Numbered from the stretch's first letter, positions 18,082 to 25,929 are shown. The stretch: 64,000 nucleotides of DNA from Runella sp. SP2 (GCF_003711225.1 NZ_CP031030.1:5817501-5881500), one strand, 5' to 3'. Numbers and translations: made by a program. The notes: generated by a model from the letters alone, not told the origin.

Positions 18082-19005
18082 TTAGTTATCGTATCCAAAC
18101 TGTTTCAAGCGTTGAATTTTGTTTCGCCAGTCGGGTTCTACTTTTACGTATTGTTCTAAGAACACCTTTTTGCCAAAAAACTGTTCCATATCTTCCCGGG
18201 CTTGGGTTCCTATCTTTTTCAACATCGCGCCTTTATCGCCGATGATAATTCCTTTTTGACTTTGTCTTTCTACCAATATCACCGCCCGAATCACGATGAT
18301 GTCTTTTTTCTCCTTAAACTCCTCAATCACAACCTCTGTACTGTATGGAACTTCTTTTTTGTAGTTCAAAAACACTTTTTCTCGAATGATTTCCGAGGCA
18401 AAAAAGCGCTCTGGCTTGTCGGTAAGCTCATCTTTTGGAAAATAAGGTGGATGTATCGGTAAATACTCCATGATGGCCGTGAAGAGCTTGTCTATCCCCT
18501 CTTGCTGCAAAGCCGATACCGTCACAATAGCCGCCGTAAATAGCTTTTCTTTCCAATATGCTATTTTTTCTTGAACTTGTTCTTCCGTGGCTAAGTCAAT
18601 CTTATTGATGACTAAAATTAGGGCGCCTTCCGTTCTTGAAAGTTGTTCTAGTACTTCACTTTCGTCGTGTTTTTCAAAAATATCGGTGACAAACAAAACG
18701 ATATCCGCATCTTCCAACGAACCTTTTACAAACTCCATCATTGATTCGTGTAGTTTGTATTGGGGCTTTATGATGCCTGGGGTATCTGAATAAACCAATT
18801 GAAATTCGGTTTCTTCGTGAACTCCATTCAAAATCCCCATGATGCGGTGGCGGGTCGTTTGCGCTTTTGACGTAATAATAGAAAGCTTTTCTCCGACCAA
18901 AACGTTCATTAGCGTCGATTTTCCTACATTAGGTTTTCCTACAATACTAATAAACCCCGCCCGATGATTGGGATTGTTATACACCTCTTTATCTTCAATT
19001 GTCAT
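18082..19005 (-). CDS. era: GTPase Era
   Basis: A 307-aa protein. The N-terminal G domain has GKPNVGKSTLMNVL (G1), a switch with TTRHRIMGI, DTPG (G3) and NKID (G4). The C-terminal KH domain has the typical IIGDKGAMLKKIGTQARED. It binds the 16S rRNA 3' end during 30S maturation. Divergent from the initiator tRNA gene. A 15-bp hairpin lies in its leader. Confidence 0.97.
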   Translation of the reverse strand: MTIEDKEVYNNPNHRAGFISIVGKPNVGKSTLMNVLVGEKLSIITSKAQTTRHRIMGILNGVHEETEFQLVYSDTPGIIKPQYKLHESMMEFVKGSLEDADIVLFVTDIFEKHDESEVLEQLSRTEGALILVINKIDLATEEQVQEKIAYWKEKLFTAAIVTVSALQQEGIDKLFTAIMEYLPIHPPYFPKDELTDKPERFFASEIIREKVFLNYKKEVPYSTEVVIEEFKEKKDIIVIRAVILVERQSQKGIIIGDKGAMLKKIGTQAREDMEQFFGKKVFLEQYVKVEPDWRNKIQRLKQFGYDN

Positions 19006-19020
19006 TGTTTTCGTATTAAT

Positions 19021-19059
19021 ACACCTAGCCCCTCTGGCACATGTAGAGGGGCTAGGTGT
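19021..19059. repeat. 15-bp perfect hairpin upstream of era
   Basis: The arms acacctagcccctct (19021-19035) and agaggggctaggtgt (19045-19059) have a 9-nt loop. It lies between the era start codon (19005) and a candidate minus-strand -7 element (19082-19089), so it would be in the era 5' leader. No T tract follows in the era direction. Confidence 0.75.
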
Positions 19060-19090
19060 CGATAAAAAAAAATATTTTTTGCAAAGATAG

Positions 19091-19120
19091 TTGTTTTTTT
19101 GAAAATAGCTCTTACCTTTG
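19091..19120 (+). promoter_or_regulatory. Promoter of the initiator tRNA gene
   Basis: TTG at 19091-19093 and TACCTTTG at 19113-19120 are 19 bp apart, matching the Bacteroidota -33/-7 promoter (TTTG, 19-20 bp, TAnnTTTG). It lies 14 bp before the tRNA 5' end. A back-to-back minus-strand -7 (CAAAGATA on plus, 19082-19089) may serve era. Confidence 0.7.
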
Positions 19121-19134
19121 CAGTCCCATTATAT

Positions 19135-19207
<73 letters not shown>

Positions 19208-19212
19208 CAAGC

Positions 19213-19253
19213 AAAAGGCGTAACAAGTTGAAAAACAACGAGTTACGCCTTTT
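19213..19253 (+). terminator. Element-borne terminator behind the tRNA
   Basis: The stem aaaaggcgtaac (19213-19224) / gttacgcctttt (19242-19253) is 12 bp and perfect, followed by caatttt. It lies inside the element directly after the core and replaces the tRNA terminator that was displaced to 28204. Confidence 0.8.
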
Positions 19254-19263
19254 CAATTTTACA

Positions 19264-19285
19264 GCGTAGGCATTAGCGTAGGCAT
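19264..19285 (+). promoter_or_regulatory. Putative integrase arm-type sites, left end
   Basis: A tandem pair of CGTAGGCAT, in cgtaggcattagcgtaggca, recurs with one change in the same orientation at 28025-28045 near the right end. Paired, element-terminal direct repeats are typical arm-type binding sites of tyrosine recombinases; binding is inferred. Confidence 0.6.
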
Positions 19286-19379
19286 ACAAAGAAAAACGAC
19301 TACGCACAGAAAAAAATACCCCTCACTCAACCACCGTTTAAACAGCCTCTTTTATTTAAACACCATTTAAACACCCCCC

Positions 19380-19895
19380 CTAAATAGTGGGCTTAGAAAC
19401 TGGAACGCCTTTAGACCTTTCAAAAAAATCATTCAACCATTTACAGGCAAACCAAACCGTAGCACGGTCGCGACAATTTGAACCGTCCGTAAGTTCCGAA
19501 CTTACCCAACACTCGAACATTTCCCAAATTGCTTTTTGATATTCCTCAGCCTCCGTTTGTACTAACAATTCCTTTGCAGCCTCTAAAATTAGACGGTCGT
19601 TATCGGTAAACACTACGGGCGCGCTCATACTCCCCCCCTCCTTTCTGACCGTAGCGGCCTTTATGGCATCGGTAGCGGCAAACATTGCATCAGCCTGAAA
19701 CACCTGCATAGCATTTGCCAAATAGCGTAAATACGTAATGCTTGTTTTAGGGTCAAATTCACCCTCGGCATAACGAACCGTTTGAAGTGTGTAATCGTAG
19801 GCATTAAATAGGGCAGCGTTTAGGCATAACCACCCCTCAAATGTACCCTCATTGGGGATTCTTATCACCAAGTCCCCGTTGTCGAATGTAACCAT
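19380..19895 (-). CDS. Hypothetical element protein, 171 aa
   Basis: Unrecognised. Soluble, acidic, mostly helical (residues 55-160), with W/F-rich segments (GTFEGWLCLNAALF, ATVWFACKWLNDFFE) and no signal peptide. It is the last gene before the left end of the element and reads toward it. Its ATG is preceded by an 18-nt leader that recurs upstream of a small open frame at 20041. Could be a structural, superinfection or accessory protein; nothing in the sequence decides. Confidence 0.65.
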   Translation of the reverse strand: MVTFDNGDLVIRIPNEGTFEGWLCLNAALFNAYDYTLQTVRYAEGEFDPKTSITYLRYLANAMQVFQADAMFAATDAIKAATVRKEGGSMSAPVVFTDNDRLILEAAKELLVQTEAEEYQKAIWEMFECWVSSELTDGSNCRDRATVWFACKWLNDFFERSKGVPVSKPTI

Positions 19896-19926
19896 AAGTC
19901 TGTAATTTTAGGAAGTAAATAAAAAA

Positions 19927-20021
19927 TGCCCGTCTAAGGTGTCCTAACGCTTACAGAAGCGTTTGGGGGCTTTCGCATAGGGGTACGCCAAAGGGTACAC
20001 CAACCCACACCATCACGGGCA
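19927..20021. ncRNA. Candidate structured RNA or DNA segment
   Basis: Nested pairings: tgcccgt (19927-19933) with acgggca (20015-20021), ggtgt (19938-19942) with acacc (20007-20011), and an inner perfect hairpin aacgctt-acag-aagcgtt (19946-19963). The multi-branch shape suggests a folded RNA or single-strand DNA structure in the leader of the 171-aa gene. It overlaps a possible 35-codon minus frame. No known family recognised. Confidence 0.35.
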
Positions 20022-20041
20022 AAATGTTGATTTCGTAGCAT
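19934..20041 (-). CDS. Possible small ORF, 35 aa
   Basis: An ATG at 20041 preceded by the same leader as the 171-aa gene opens a 35-codon frame (starts MLRNQHFARDGVGW) that ends 38 bp before that gene. It overlaps the structured segment, so coding is uncertain; the shared leader is the only positive sign. Confidence 0.25.
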   Translation of the reverse strand: MLRNQHFARDGVGWCTLWRTPMRKPPNASVSVRTP

Positions 20042-20062
20042 TATCTGTAATTTTTAGGAAGT

Positions 20063-20579
20063 CAAAGGTTCAAAAAATGCGTAGAATTTTGCAATAGTTT
20101 TGAACATCTTTTTTTATTGACCCTAAAAACCCACGTTTTGCCCGTTTAAATGCCATAAAAAGCCCCCAAAAGGCGCAAAACACCGAACGGGCGCAAAAGT
20201 CCCCAAAAACACCAATAAAGCCAACAAAGACTTATTAAACGGGAACTAAAGCCCCCTTTGTTCATGTTTCACTAACGCCCAAGGACGCTGTCTTTAGGCT
20301 CCGAACCAAAAGCACCGTTGAGAAATCGCGGTGCTTTTGGCGTTTAAAGGCTGAGGAACAAAGTATAAGACAATTTTGTTACCATCATTGCCAGACCTGA
20401 GCGGTCAGGCTCACACGGGTTCGGCTCAGGCTTCACCCGTACAAAAAAAGGGTTTGTGCACGGGGCGCTCTGCGGGAGTACTCCACCGACTTGTAAAACT
20501 TTCCAACGAGTTCTTACATTTTAGCAAACCACTATAAACGGCACTTTGAGCAATCAGAGTGCCGTTTATGTTTTCAACA
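20063..20579. other. Non-coding region with clustered inverted repeats left of the array
   Basis: No gene is supported. It contains a 12-bp hairpin ccaaaagcaccg/cggtgcttttgg (20306-20340). At 20396-20457 there is a cluster of overlapping inverted repeats: cctga-gcgg-tcagg, cctgag/ctcagg, acgggt/acccgt and acaaa/tttgt. A 10-bp palindrome ggagtactcc follows at 20475-20484. The motif ccccctttgttcatgttt (20252-20269) recurs with one change at 23442-23459. Such clusters are typical of nicking or replication origins, but no nick site can be named. Confidence 0.5.
20534..20576 (+). terminator. Hairpin with GCAA tetraloop facing the array
   Basis: ataaacggcactttga (20534-20549) pairs with tcagagtgccgtttat (20554-20569) except for one G.T, closed by a GCAA (GNRA-type) loop and followed by gtttt. 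It would end plus-strand transcripts entering the array; the T run is weak. Confidence 0.5.
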
Positions 20580-22414
20580 CGCTGAGGCTAAAACCATCAA
20601 TCGGCCAGGAACCACCAGGTGCCCGCGCTGAGGCCAAAACTGAAAGCCTGGTACCAACACTTGCCAGGAATGACCAGGCACCCATACGCTGAGGCTAAAA
20701 CCATCAATCGACCAGGAACCACCAGGTGCCCACGCTGAGGCCAAAACTGAAAGCCTGGTACCAACACTTGCCAGGAATGACCAGGTGCCCATACGCTGAG
20801 GCTAAAACCATCAATCGGCCAGGAACCACCAGGTGCCCGTGCTGAGGCCAAAACTGAAAGCCTGGTACAAACACTTGCCAGGAATGACCAGGTGCCCATA
20901 CGCTGAGGCTAAAACCATCAATCGACCAGGAACCACCAGGTGCCCGCGCTGAGGCCAAAACTGAAAGCCTGGTACCAACACTTGCCAGGAATGACCAGGT
21001 GCCCATACGCTGAGGCTAAAACCATCAATCGGCCAGGAACCACCAGGTGCCCGTGCTGAGGCCAAAACTGAAAGCCTGGTACAAACACTTGCCAGGAATG
21101 ACCAGGTGCCCATACGCTGAGGCTAAAACCATCAATCGACCAGGAACCACCAGGTGCCCGCGCTGAGGCCAAAACTGAAAGCCTGGTACCAACACTTGCC
21201 AGGAATGACCAGGCACCCATACGCTGAGGCTAAAACCATCAATCGACCAGGAACCACCAGGTGCCCACGCTGAGGCCAAAACTGAAAGCCTGGTACCAAC
21301 ACTTGCCAGGAATGACCAGGTGCCCATACGCTGAGGCTAAAACCATCAATCGGCCAGGAACCACCAGGTGCCCGCGCTGAGGCCAAAACTGAAAGCCTGG
21401 TACCAACACTTGCCAGGAATGACCAGGTGCCCATACGCTGAGGCTAAAACCATCAATCGGCCAGGAACCACCAGGTGCCCGCGCTGAGGCCAAAACTGAA
21501 AGCCTGGTACCAACACTTGCCAGGAATGACCAGGCACCCATACGCTGAGGCTAAAACCATCAATCGACCAGGAACCACCAGGTGCCCACGCTGAGGCCAA
21601 AACTGAAAGCCTGGTACCAACACTTGCCAGGAATGACCAGGTGCCCATACGCTGAGGCTAAAACCATCAATCGGCCAGGAACCACCAGGTGCCCGTGCTG
21701 AGGCCAAAACTGAAAGCCTGGTACAAACACTTGCCAGGAATGACCAGGTGCCCATACGCTGAGGCTAAAACCATCAATCGACCAGGAACCACCAGGTGCC
21801 CGCGCTGAGGCCAAAACTGAAAGCCTGGTACCAACACTTGCCAGGAATGACCAGGTGCCCATACGCTGAGGCTAAAACCATCAATCGGCCAGGAACCACC
21901 AGGTGCCCGTGCTGAGGCCAAAACTGAAAGCCTGGTACAAACACTTGCCAGGAATGACCAGGTGCCCATACGCTGAGGCTAAAACCATCAATCGACCAGG
22001 AACCACCAGGTGCCCGCGCTGAGGCCAAAACTGAAAGCCTGGTACCAACACTTGCCAGGAATGACCAGGCACCCATACGCTGAGGCTAAAACCATCAATC
22101 GACCAGGAACCACCAGGTGCCCACGCTGAGGCCAAAACTGAAAGCCTGGTACCAACACTTGCCAGGAATGACCAGGTGCCCATACGCTGAGGCTAAAACC
22201 ATCAATCGGCCAGGAACCACCAGGTGCCCGCGCTGAGGCCAAAACTGAAAGCCTGGTACCAACACTTGCCAGGAATGACCAGGTGCCCATACGCTGAGGC
22301 TAAAACCATCAATCGGCCAGGAACCACCAGGTGCCCGCGCTGAGGCCAAAACTGAAAGCCTGGTACCAACACTTGCCAGGAATGACCAGGTGCCCATACG
22401 CTGAGGCTAAAACT
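20580..22414. repeat. Tandem array: 17 copies of a 107-bp unit plus a 16-bp partial copy
   Basis: Seventeen head-to-tail units start every 107 bp from 20580 to 22292; a partial copy starts at 22399. Each unit is two related monomers of 46 and 61 bp, both opening with cgctgaggcyaaaac and ending in a ccaggaa..accaggtgccc block, with different centres. Units differ only at four sites, giving six variant types (P-U). Their order is P Q R S R T Q U, repeated exactly, then U. GC content is about 57 percent, higher than the host. The length is not a multiple of three, so translations cycle through frames and are not taken as genes. Confidence 0.97.
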
Positions 22415-22415
22415 G

Positions 22416-22448
22416 AAAAAAAAGGCACTCCGTGTAAAACAGAGTGCC
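22416..22448 (-). terminator. Minus-strand intrinsic terminator at the right edge of the array
   Basis: Read on minus, ggcactc and gagtgcc form a 7-bp stem around an 11-nt loop, followed by eight T residues. It ends the minus-strand HTH/replication genes before the array. Confidence 0.75.
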
Positions 22449-22590
22449 AAAGCCTAACCCAAATACCACCTAAACACCTTACTAACGCCTGCGGGTGACT
22501 ACGCCCCCCACGCCCCCCGTGCCTCAACCCCAACAGCCGAACCCGCACACACCCACACACGGCCAAAGGTTCAACTATTGGCGTCGAGGT

Positions 22591-22776
22591 CTAACCCTCC
22601 TTTCTCAAATTGTGATACCCGCCCCTAGTCCAAATAATAGCCTCAATGGTAACTTTAGAGTAAAAAAACTCTTTTGCCAATTGCTCATAAATTACGTCAT
22701 CCCTCAAACCTTGCTTATACAATTTGAGGTACTTTTCTTTTACTGCTTTGTGCCTAGCTTCTACGTGTTCTTTCAT
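22591..22776 (-). CDS. Small helix-turn-helix-like protein, 61 aa
   Basis: I use the ATG at 22776 (MKEHVEARHKAVKEKY); a longer frame to 22866 would begin with an implausible hydrophobic leader. The protein is highly basic and helical; LYKQGLRDDVIYEQLAKEF followed by YSKVTIEAIIW has the spacing of an HTH. Likely a DNA-binding regulator or replication accessory protein of the element. It is the last gene before the terminator that borders the repeat array. Confidence 0.6.
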   Translation of the reverse strand: MKEHVEARHKAVKEKYLKLYKQGLRDDVIYEQLAKEFFYSKVTIEAIIWTRGGYHNLRKEG

Positions 22777-22928
22777 TGAAGTTGAATGTTTAAAGTGATG
22801 AAAAAAAAGAAATAACCAAGGGAAGGAAACGGGACGAACCACGCCCATTTTGCCGCGCAATTCCAACGCCTTTTTAAAAAAGTCTCAAAAATCCCGTTTT
22901 AGCACCTAACAAAACGCTATCAATTTGC

Positions 22929-23228
22929 CTATAATAGCCCCTCTTTTGCCTTATATCGCTTCATATAATTAAAAACAGTCCCTTTACTTACTTGCAACAT
23001 TTGGGCGATTTCTGCGTAAGTTTTACCCCCTTCGTGGAGGTCATACGCTTTTGCCTCAACATTTTTGCCCGTTGTCTGTTCTTTCCATTCTCCAAGCTGC
23101 ATATATCTCTCAATTGTTCTCGTTGAAAGGTCTAGCAGCTTTCCTATTTCTTGACAATTCAACCCCATGACGTAATAACGAAACGCCCGTTCCTGAGGCG
23201 TTACTTGTTTCGTGCTTTTGCTTTTCAT
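22929..23228 (-). CDS. Double helix-turn-helix protein, 99 aa
   Basis: Two HTH units in tandem: YYVMGLNCQEIGKLLDLST followed by RTIERYMQ, and GGKTYAEIAQMLQVSKGT followed by VFNYMKRYK. This resembles resolvase or sigma-like HTH repeats. Basic N-terminus MKSKSTKQVTPQERAF; start at 23228, although an ATG nine codons upstream exists. Predicted DNA-binding protein; its two units could bind repeated DNA such as the nearby array, which is inference. Confidence 0.75.
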   Translation of the reverse strand: MKSKSTKQVTPQERAFRYYVMGLNCQEIGKLLDLSTRTIERYMQLGEWKEQTTGKNVEAKAYDLHEGGKTYAEIAQMLQVSKGTVFNYMKRYKAKEGLL

Positions 23229-23578
23229 GCGTATTGTTTTAAAAAGTTCAACCAAAATTTATACTTCTTTAAAAATTGGCGTGTCGGCTTTTTATGTACG
23301 CAAGTGTGCGTATTTTTTTGCATTGTTTTTGCTTCGTTTTTAACACACCCCCACATTCCAATATTTAGCCCCTGACACCCGTTTTTTAGTCAAATCACTA
23401 CCTTTTTTATTGATTTTCACCCCATGAAATAGGGAATTTCACCCCCTTTGTTCTTGTTTGCGTATTTTATTGATACACTTTTAAACACAGTCCAAAAAAG
23501 GTTTAATTTTACCCTAATAAATACCCATTTTATCACTGATTATCAGACACTTATTAAGTATTGAACAGGTTTGAACAA
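23229..23578. other. AT-rich intergenic region in the element
   Basis: No gene or RNA recognised. It carries two ttcacccc copies (near 23415 and 23437) and ccccctttgttcttgttt (23442-23459), which matches 20252-20269 in 17 of 18 bases. It probably holds the promoter of the double-HTH gene. Confidence 0.5.
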
Positions 23579-25009
23579 CTAAGAGGCACATTGCTCCCCC
23601 AAATTACTATTTGTCAACCCCTGTAACAGTTCTTTAGCAGTCGAACCCGCCAAAGTTCCGGGTGTTTCCTTCAATAGTTCAACCCTCACCACCCTATCCA
23701 ACCACTCCCGCGAAACCGCTATTTCAGAAGAATGAAGCACGTCCGAAAATTGCTCCCCTTCATTGTTGGCCGCGTGGTATGTAATCCTGACATACATATC
23801 TTTCTCTTTGGCTCTCATTACTTGCAATCGTTTTGTTTTTCGTTGGTTGCTATCCTTATTTCTACATTTTTTCGCCCCTACTCCTTTGTACTTTTCCGCG
23901 CAAAAGCGGCTTTTCTTTCGTTGGTGCGAAATATCCGAACCACACGAACAACACACCCGCGTTTCTACTTCCTTCGGAGGTATCATTTTTGTTTGTTCGT
24001 CGCAAAGGGTAAAACCCATGTTTTCACCCATACATTCAAGCGGTGAAAACATGGGTTTTTCAACTGCTTCTTTTGGCTCAAAAATCGGTGAAAACGTGGG
24101 TATTTTTTCCGCTTCCGAATCTCCGTTTTTAAGCCTTTCCCATTCTTCAAAAACCCGTTTTTTTAAGTCTGCGTAAACGTTAAAAGCGTTGCATTTTTCC
24201 AATATTCTTTTAACCTGTTCTCGCTTACTTCTCCGTTGCTCAAAACCAAGTCCCGCCCATCTTTCGGGCTGTCTGAATGTTTCCAAAACCAACCTTTCGC
24301 GCTGATTTAGAAAATTCAATTCTGCGTAAGGGTCTATAAAAACCGTATGTTTTAACGCATCAAAAAGAACCTCAATCAATGCGTAAACCTTGCCCGTGTT
24401 AAGCAAATCCGCCAACGTTTCGAGTCCGTAAGCGTCAAGAAATCTCATTTTCAAAACCTTTACTTCTAGTCTCAAAATCGGCTTTTCAATTCCGCTCTCA
24501 TTCCCTTTATGGTAAATTTTAACCTCATATTCTCCACGGCTACACATTTTACCATTTATACGACTTCGTGGAGGCCATGAATAAGCCTTATCCTTATGAA
24601 CAATCGCGGATTTTATCACCCTAACAACCTGACTATTAGACGAGTATTCCAAATTTACACCAATTTCCAAGCCGTGTAAATATGCCTTTGAAGGGTCAAT
24701 ACAAAAGCGTTTTTGCATTTCAGCCACTACGTTACGTATGTCGGTAAACGTGAACCTGTCATAATTATACAAACCATCGTTTTTGTACTTATGAATAGAA
24801 CCATCTACCCAACACCTAACGCCCCCACTTTTTGACGGTGATACGCTGAAAGTCAAGCCTTTATATTTGGCCTTTCGTGGCTTTTCCAGTATTTCCCCCG
24901 TACTCTCCATGACCTCCAACGGAAACCCATCGACCCCCAAAAGTTCGGGCGATTCAAACCATTTTTTAGGGTCTAGGGCATGACAAACTATATTGATACC
25001 GTCGAGCAT
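23579..25009 (-). CDS. Putative rolling-circle replication initiator (gene II/X-like)
   Basis: 476 aa from the ATG at 25009 (MLDGINIVCHALDPKKW); an ATG at 25081 is possible. Signs of a phage/plasmid Rep of the II/X or Rep_trans kind: GLEIGVNLEY, then VKIYHKGNE with a candidate active-site Tyr, then ILRLEVKV. A Ser/Pro-rich stretch with repeated MFSP/TFSP and MGENMG follows, and the C-terminus has a CxxC...C...C zinc-ribbon-like segment (CCSCGSDIS, FCAEKYKG, KKCRNK). It would nick and start replication of the excised circle. It is the third gene of an operon behind the excisionase-like and 141-aa genes. The family call is from motif layout only. Confidence 0.6.
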   Translation of the reverse strand: MLDGINIVCHALDPKKWFESPELLGVDGFPLEVMESTGEILEKPRKAKYKGLTFSVSPSKSGGVRCWVDGSIHKYKNDGLYNYDRFTFTDIRNVVAEMQKRFCIDPSKAYLHGLEIGVNLEYSSNSQVVRVIKSAIVHKDKAYSWPPRSRINGKMCSRGEYEVKIYHKGNESGIEKPILRLEVKVLKMRFLDAYGLETLADLLNTGKVYALIEVLFDALKHTVFIDPYAELNFLNQRERLVLETFRQPERWAGLGFEQRRSKREQVKRILEKCNAFNVYADLKKRVFEEWERLKNGDSEAEKIPTFSPIFEPKEAVEKPMFSPLECMGENMGFTLCDEQTKMIPPKEVETRVCCSCGSDISHQRKKSRFCAEKYKGVGAKKCRNKDSNQRKTKRLQVMRAKEKDMYVRITYHAANNEGEQFSDVLHSSEIAVSREWLDRVVRVELLKETPGTLAGSTAKELLQGLTNSNLGEQCAS

Positions 25010-25105
25010 CAGCCAACAAAATAAATACCTGATTTTTAAGACATTAAAGCCTTTCTCTATGAAGAAACGAGAAAGAAACAACTACCAACACAAGACCAAA
25101 CCGCC

Positions 25106-25531
25106 CTAATGTTTTTTCTTTGGCACTACCTTATCTTCTACCAAAGCGTAACAATCAAAAAGCGTCCCCAATGCCTCACTTAAATGCTCCTCAATAGCAT
25201 TTAAAACATCCAAACTTATCACGTCTAACCCATGAAAGAGCAATAAAGCCATAGATTTAGCAATCAATAGCGAACCATCAGCCAACGACAAACAAACCTT
25301 TTGAGGTACTGTAGGATAGTCAACCATTCCCACGGGATAAGCGTCAAACGCTTCTATCAAAGGCTTTAAATCCCTTAGTATCGGCCTTTTCTTGGCCAAA
25401 ATGTACCCTTGTAAAATTTGCCTTACAGTTTCCAACTCATCAAGCACTTTTTCAAAAGCATCTATTTTGCTTTGAATTAGTGCGTACTTGTGAGCATGGG
25501 CATAGTTTGGAGAATGAGAAAACGGAGTCAT
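25106..25531 (-). CDS. Hypothetical element protein, 141 aa
   Basis: Unrecognised helical, slightly acidic protein: a coiled-coil-like segment (SKIDAFEKVLDELETVRQIL) at 22-45, a hydrophobic middle (SLLIAKSMALLLFHGLDVI) that is too short and amphipathic for a clear membrane span, and a basic tail. Its ATG overlaps the stop of the excisionase-like gene by 4 bp (ATGA), so translation is coupled. It precedes the replication gene by 96 bp to that start, or 24 bp if the longer start is used. Confidence 0.65.
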   Translation of the reverse strand: MTPFSHSPNYAHAHKYALIQSKIDAFEKVLDELETVRQILQGYILAKKRPILRDLKPLIEAFDAYPVGMVDYPTVPQKVCLSLADGSLLIAKSMALLLFHGLDVISLDVLNAIEEHLSEALGTLFDCYALVEDKVVPKKKH

Positions 25532-25836
25532 TGACGCACCCCCTTCCCTGTAGCTTTGGCCGCGTCCAAAACCTCGCTTTTAAGATAGCGTACTTTGTTC
25601 CCAATGTGACGGGGGAAAAGAATACCTATCTCTTTTTTACTCCATTGCCAAACTGTCACCTTTGAAATTTTCAAAAGTGCAGCAACTTCATCACGGGTTA
25701 GGTATTCATCAGAAGAAGCGGGAGGGGCTACACGGTCATATAATTTATGTATAGCATCTTTCAAGTTCGCAAACTCTGAAAGGATTGTTTCAGCGTCTAA
25801 GTGCTGAATTTGTGTACTAACAATTTGCTTTTGCAT
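25528..25836 (-). CDS. Excisionase-like winged-HTH protein
   Basis: 102 aa from the ATG at 25836. The C-terminal half is a MerR/excisionase-type winged HTH: EYLTRDEVAALLKISKVTVW followed by QWSKKEIGILFPRHIGNKVRYLKSEV. A helical N-terminus (residues 8-40) probably dimerises. Such proteins bend DNA during excision or control the integration genes. First gene of the xis-141-rep operon, with a 4-bp overlap to the next gene. Confidence 0.8.
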   Translation of the reverse strand: MQKQIVSTQIQHLDAETILSEFANLKDAIHKLYDRVAPPASSDEYLTRDEVAALLKISKVTVWQWSKKEIGILFPRHIGNKVRYLKSEVLDAAKATGKGVRQ

Positions 25837-25929
25837 TGAGCGTATTTTTTTGTTTACACCGCAAAACAAAGCAAAACAAACTATCTCAAACGGGGCGCAA
25901 TGGTGCGCACTGTATTTTTCAAATATTTA

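Larger units (their letters stand above)
19899..20062. repeat. Duplicated leader motif flanking a structured segment
   Basis: tctgtaattttaggaagt (19899-19916) recurs as the same sequence with one extra T at 20044-20062. On the minus strand each copy (acttcctaaaattacaga) lies 3-4 nt before an ATG: the 171-aa gene and a 35-codon frame. This may be a duplicated translation leader or regulator site. Confidence 0.6.

Noticed and set aside
20396-20484. Integron attC site
   Set aside because: No core GTTRRRY/RYYYAAC pair at the stem ends and no integron integrase.
20580-22414. CRISPR array
   Set aside because: Repeat and centre alternate, but there are only two kinds of centre (about 10 and 23 nt) and no cas genes; this is an ordinary tandem repeat in form.
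20580-22414. Retron or other RT-linked msr/msd array
   Set aside because: No reverse transcriptase is encoded in the element or elsewhere in the window.
20574-22566. About 18 overlapping 100-codon minus-strand frames in the array (MGTWSFLASVGTRL...)
   Set aside because: The repeat unit is 107 bp, so the same sequence is open in each frame in turn, with stops every 321 bp; no start signal, and the translations are products of the repeat.
23579-25081. Inovirus prophage
   Set aside because: Apart from the Rep-like gene there is no Zot/pI ATPase and no small coat-protein genes.
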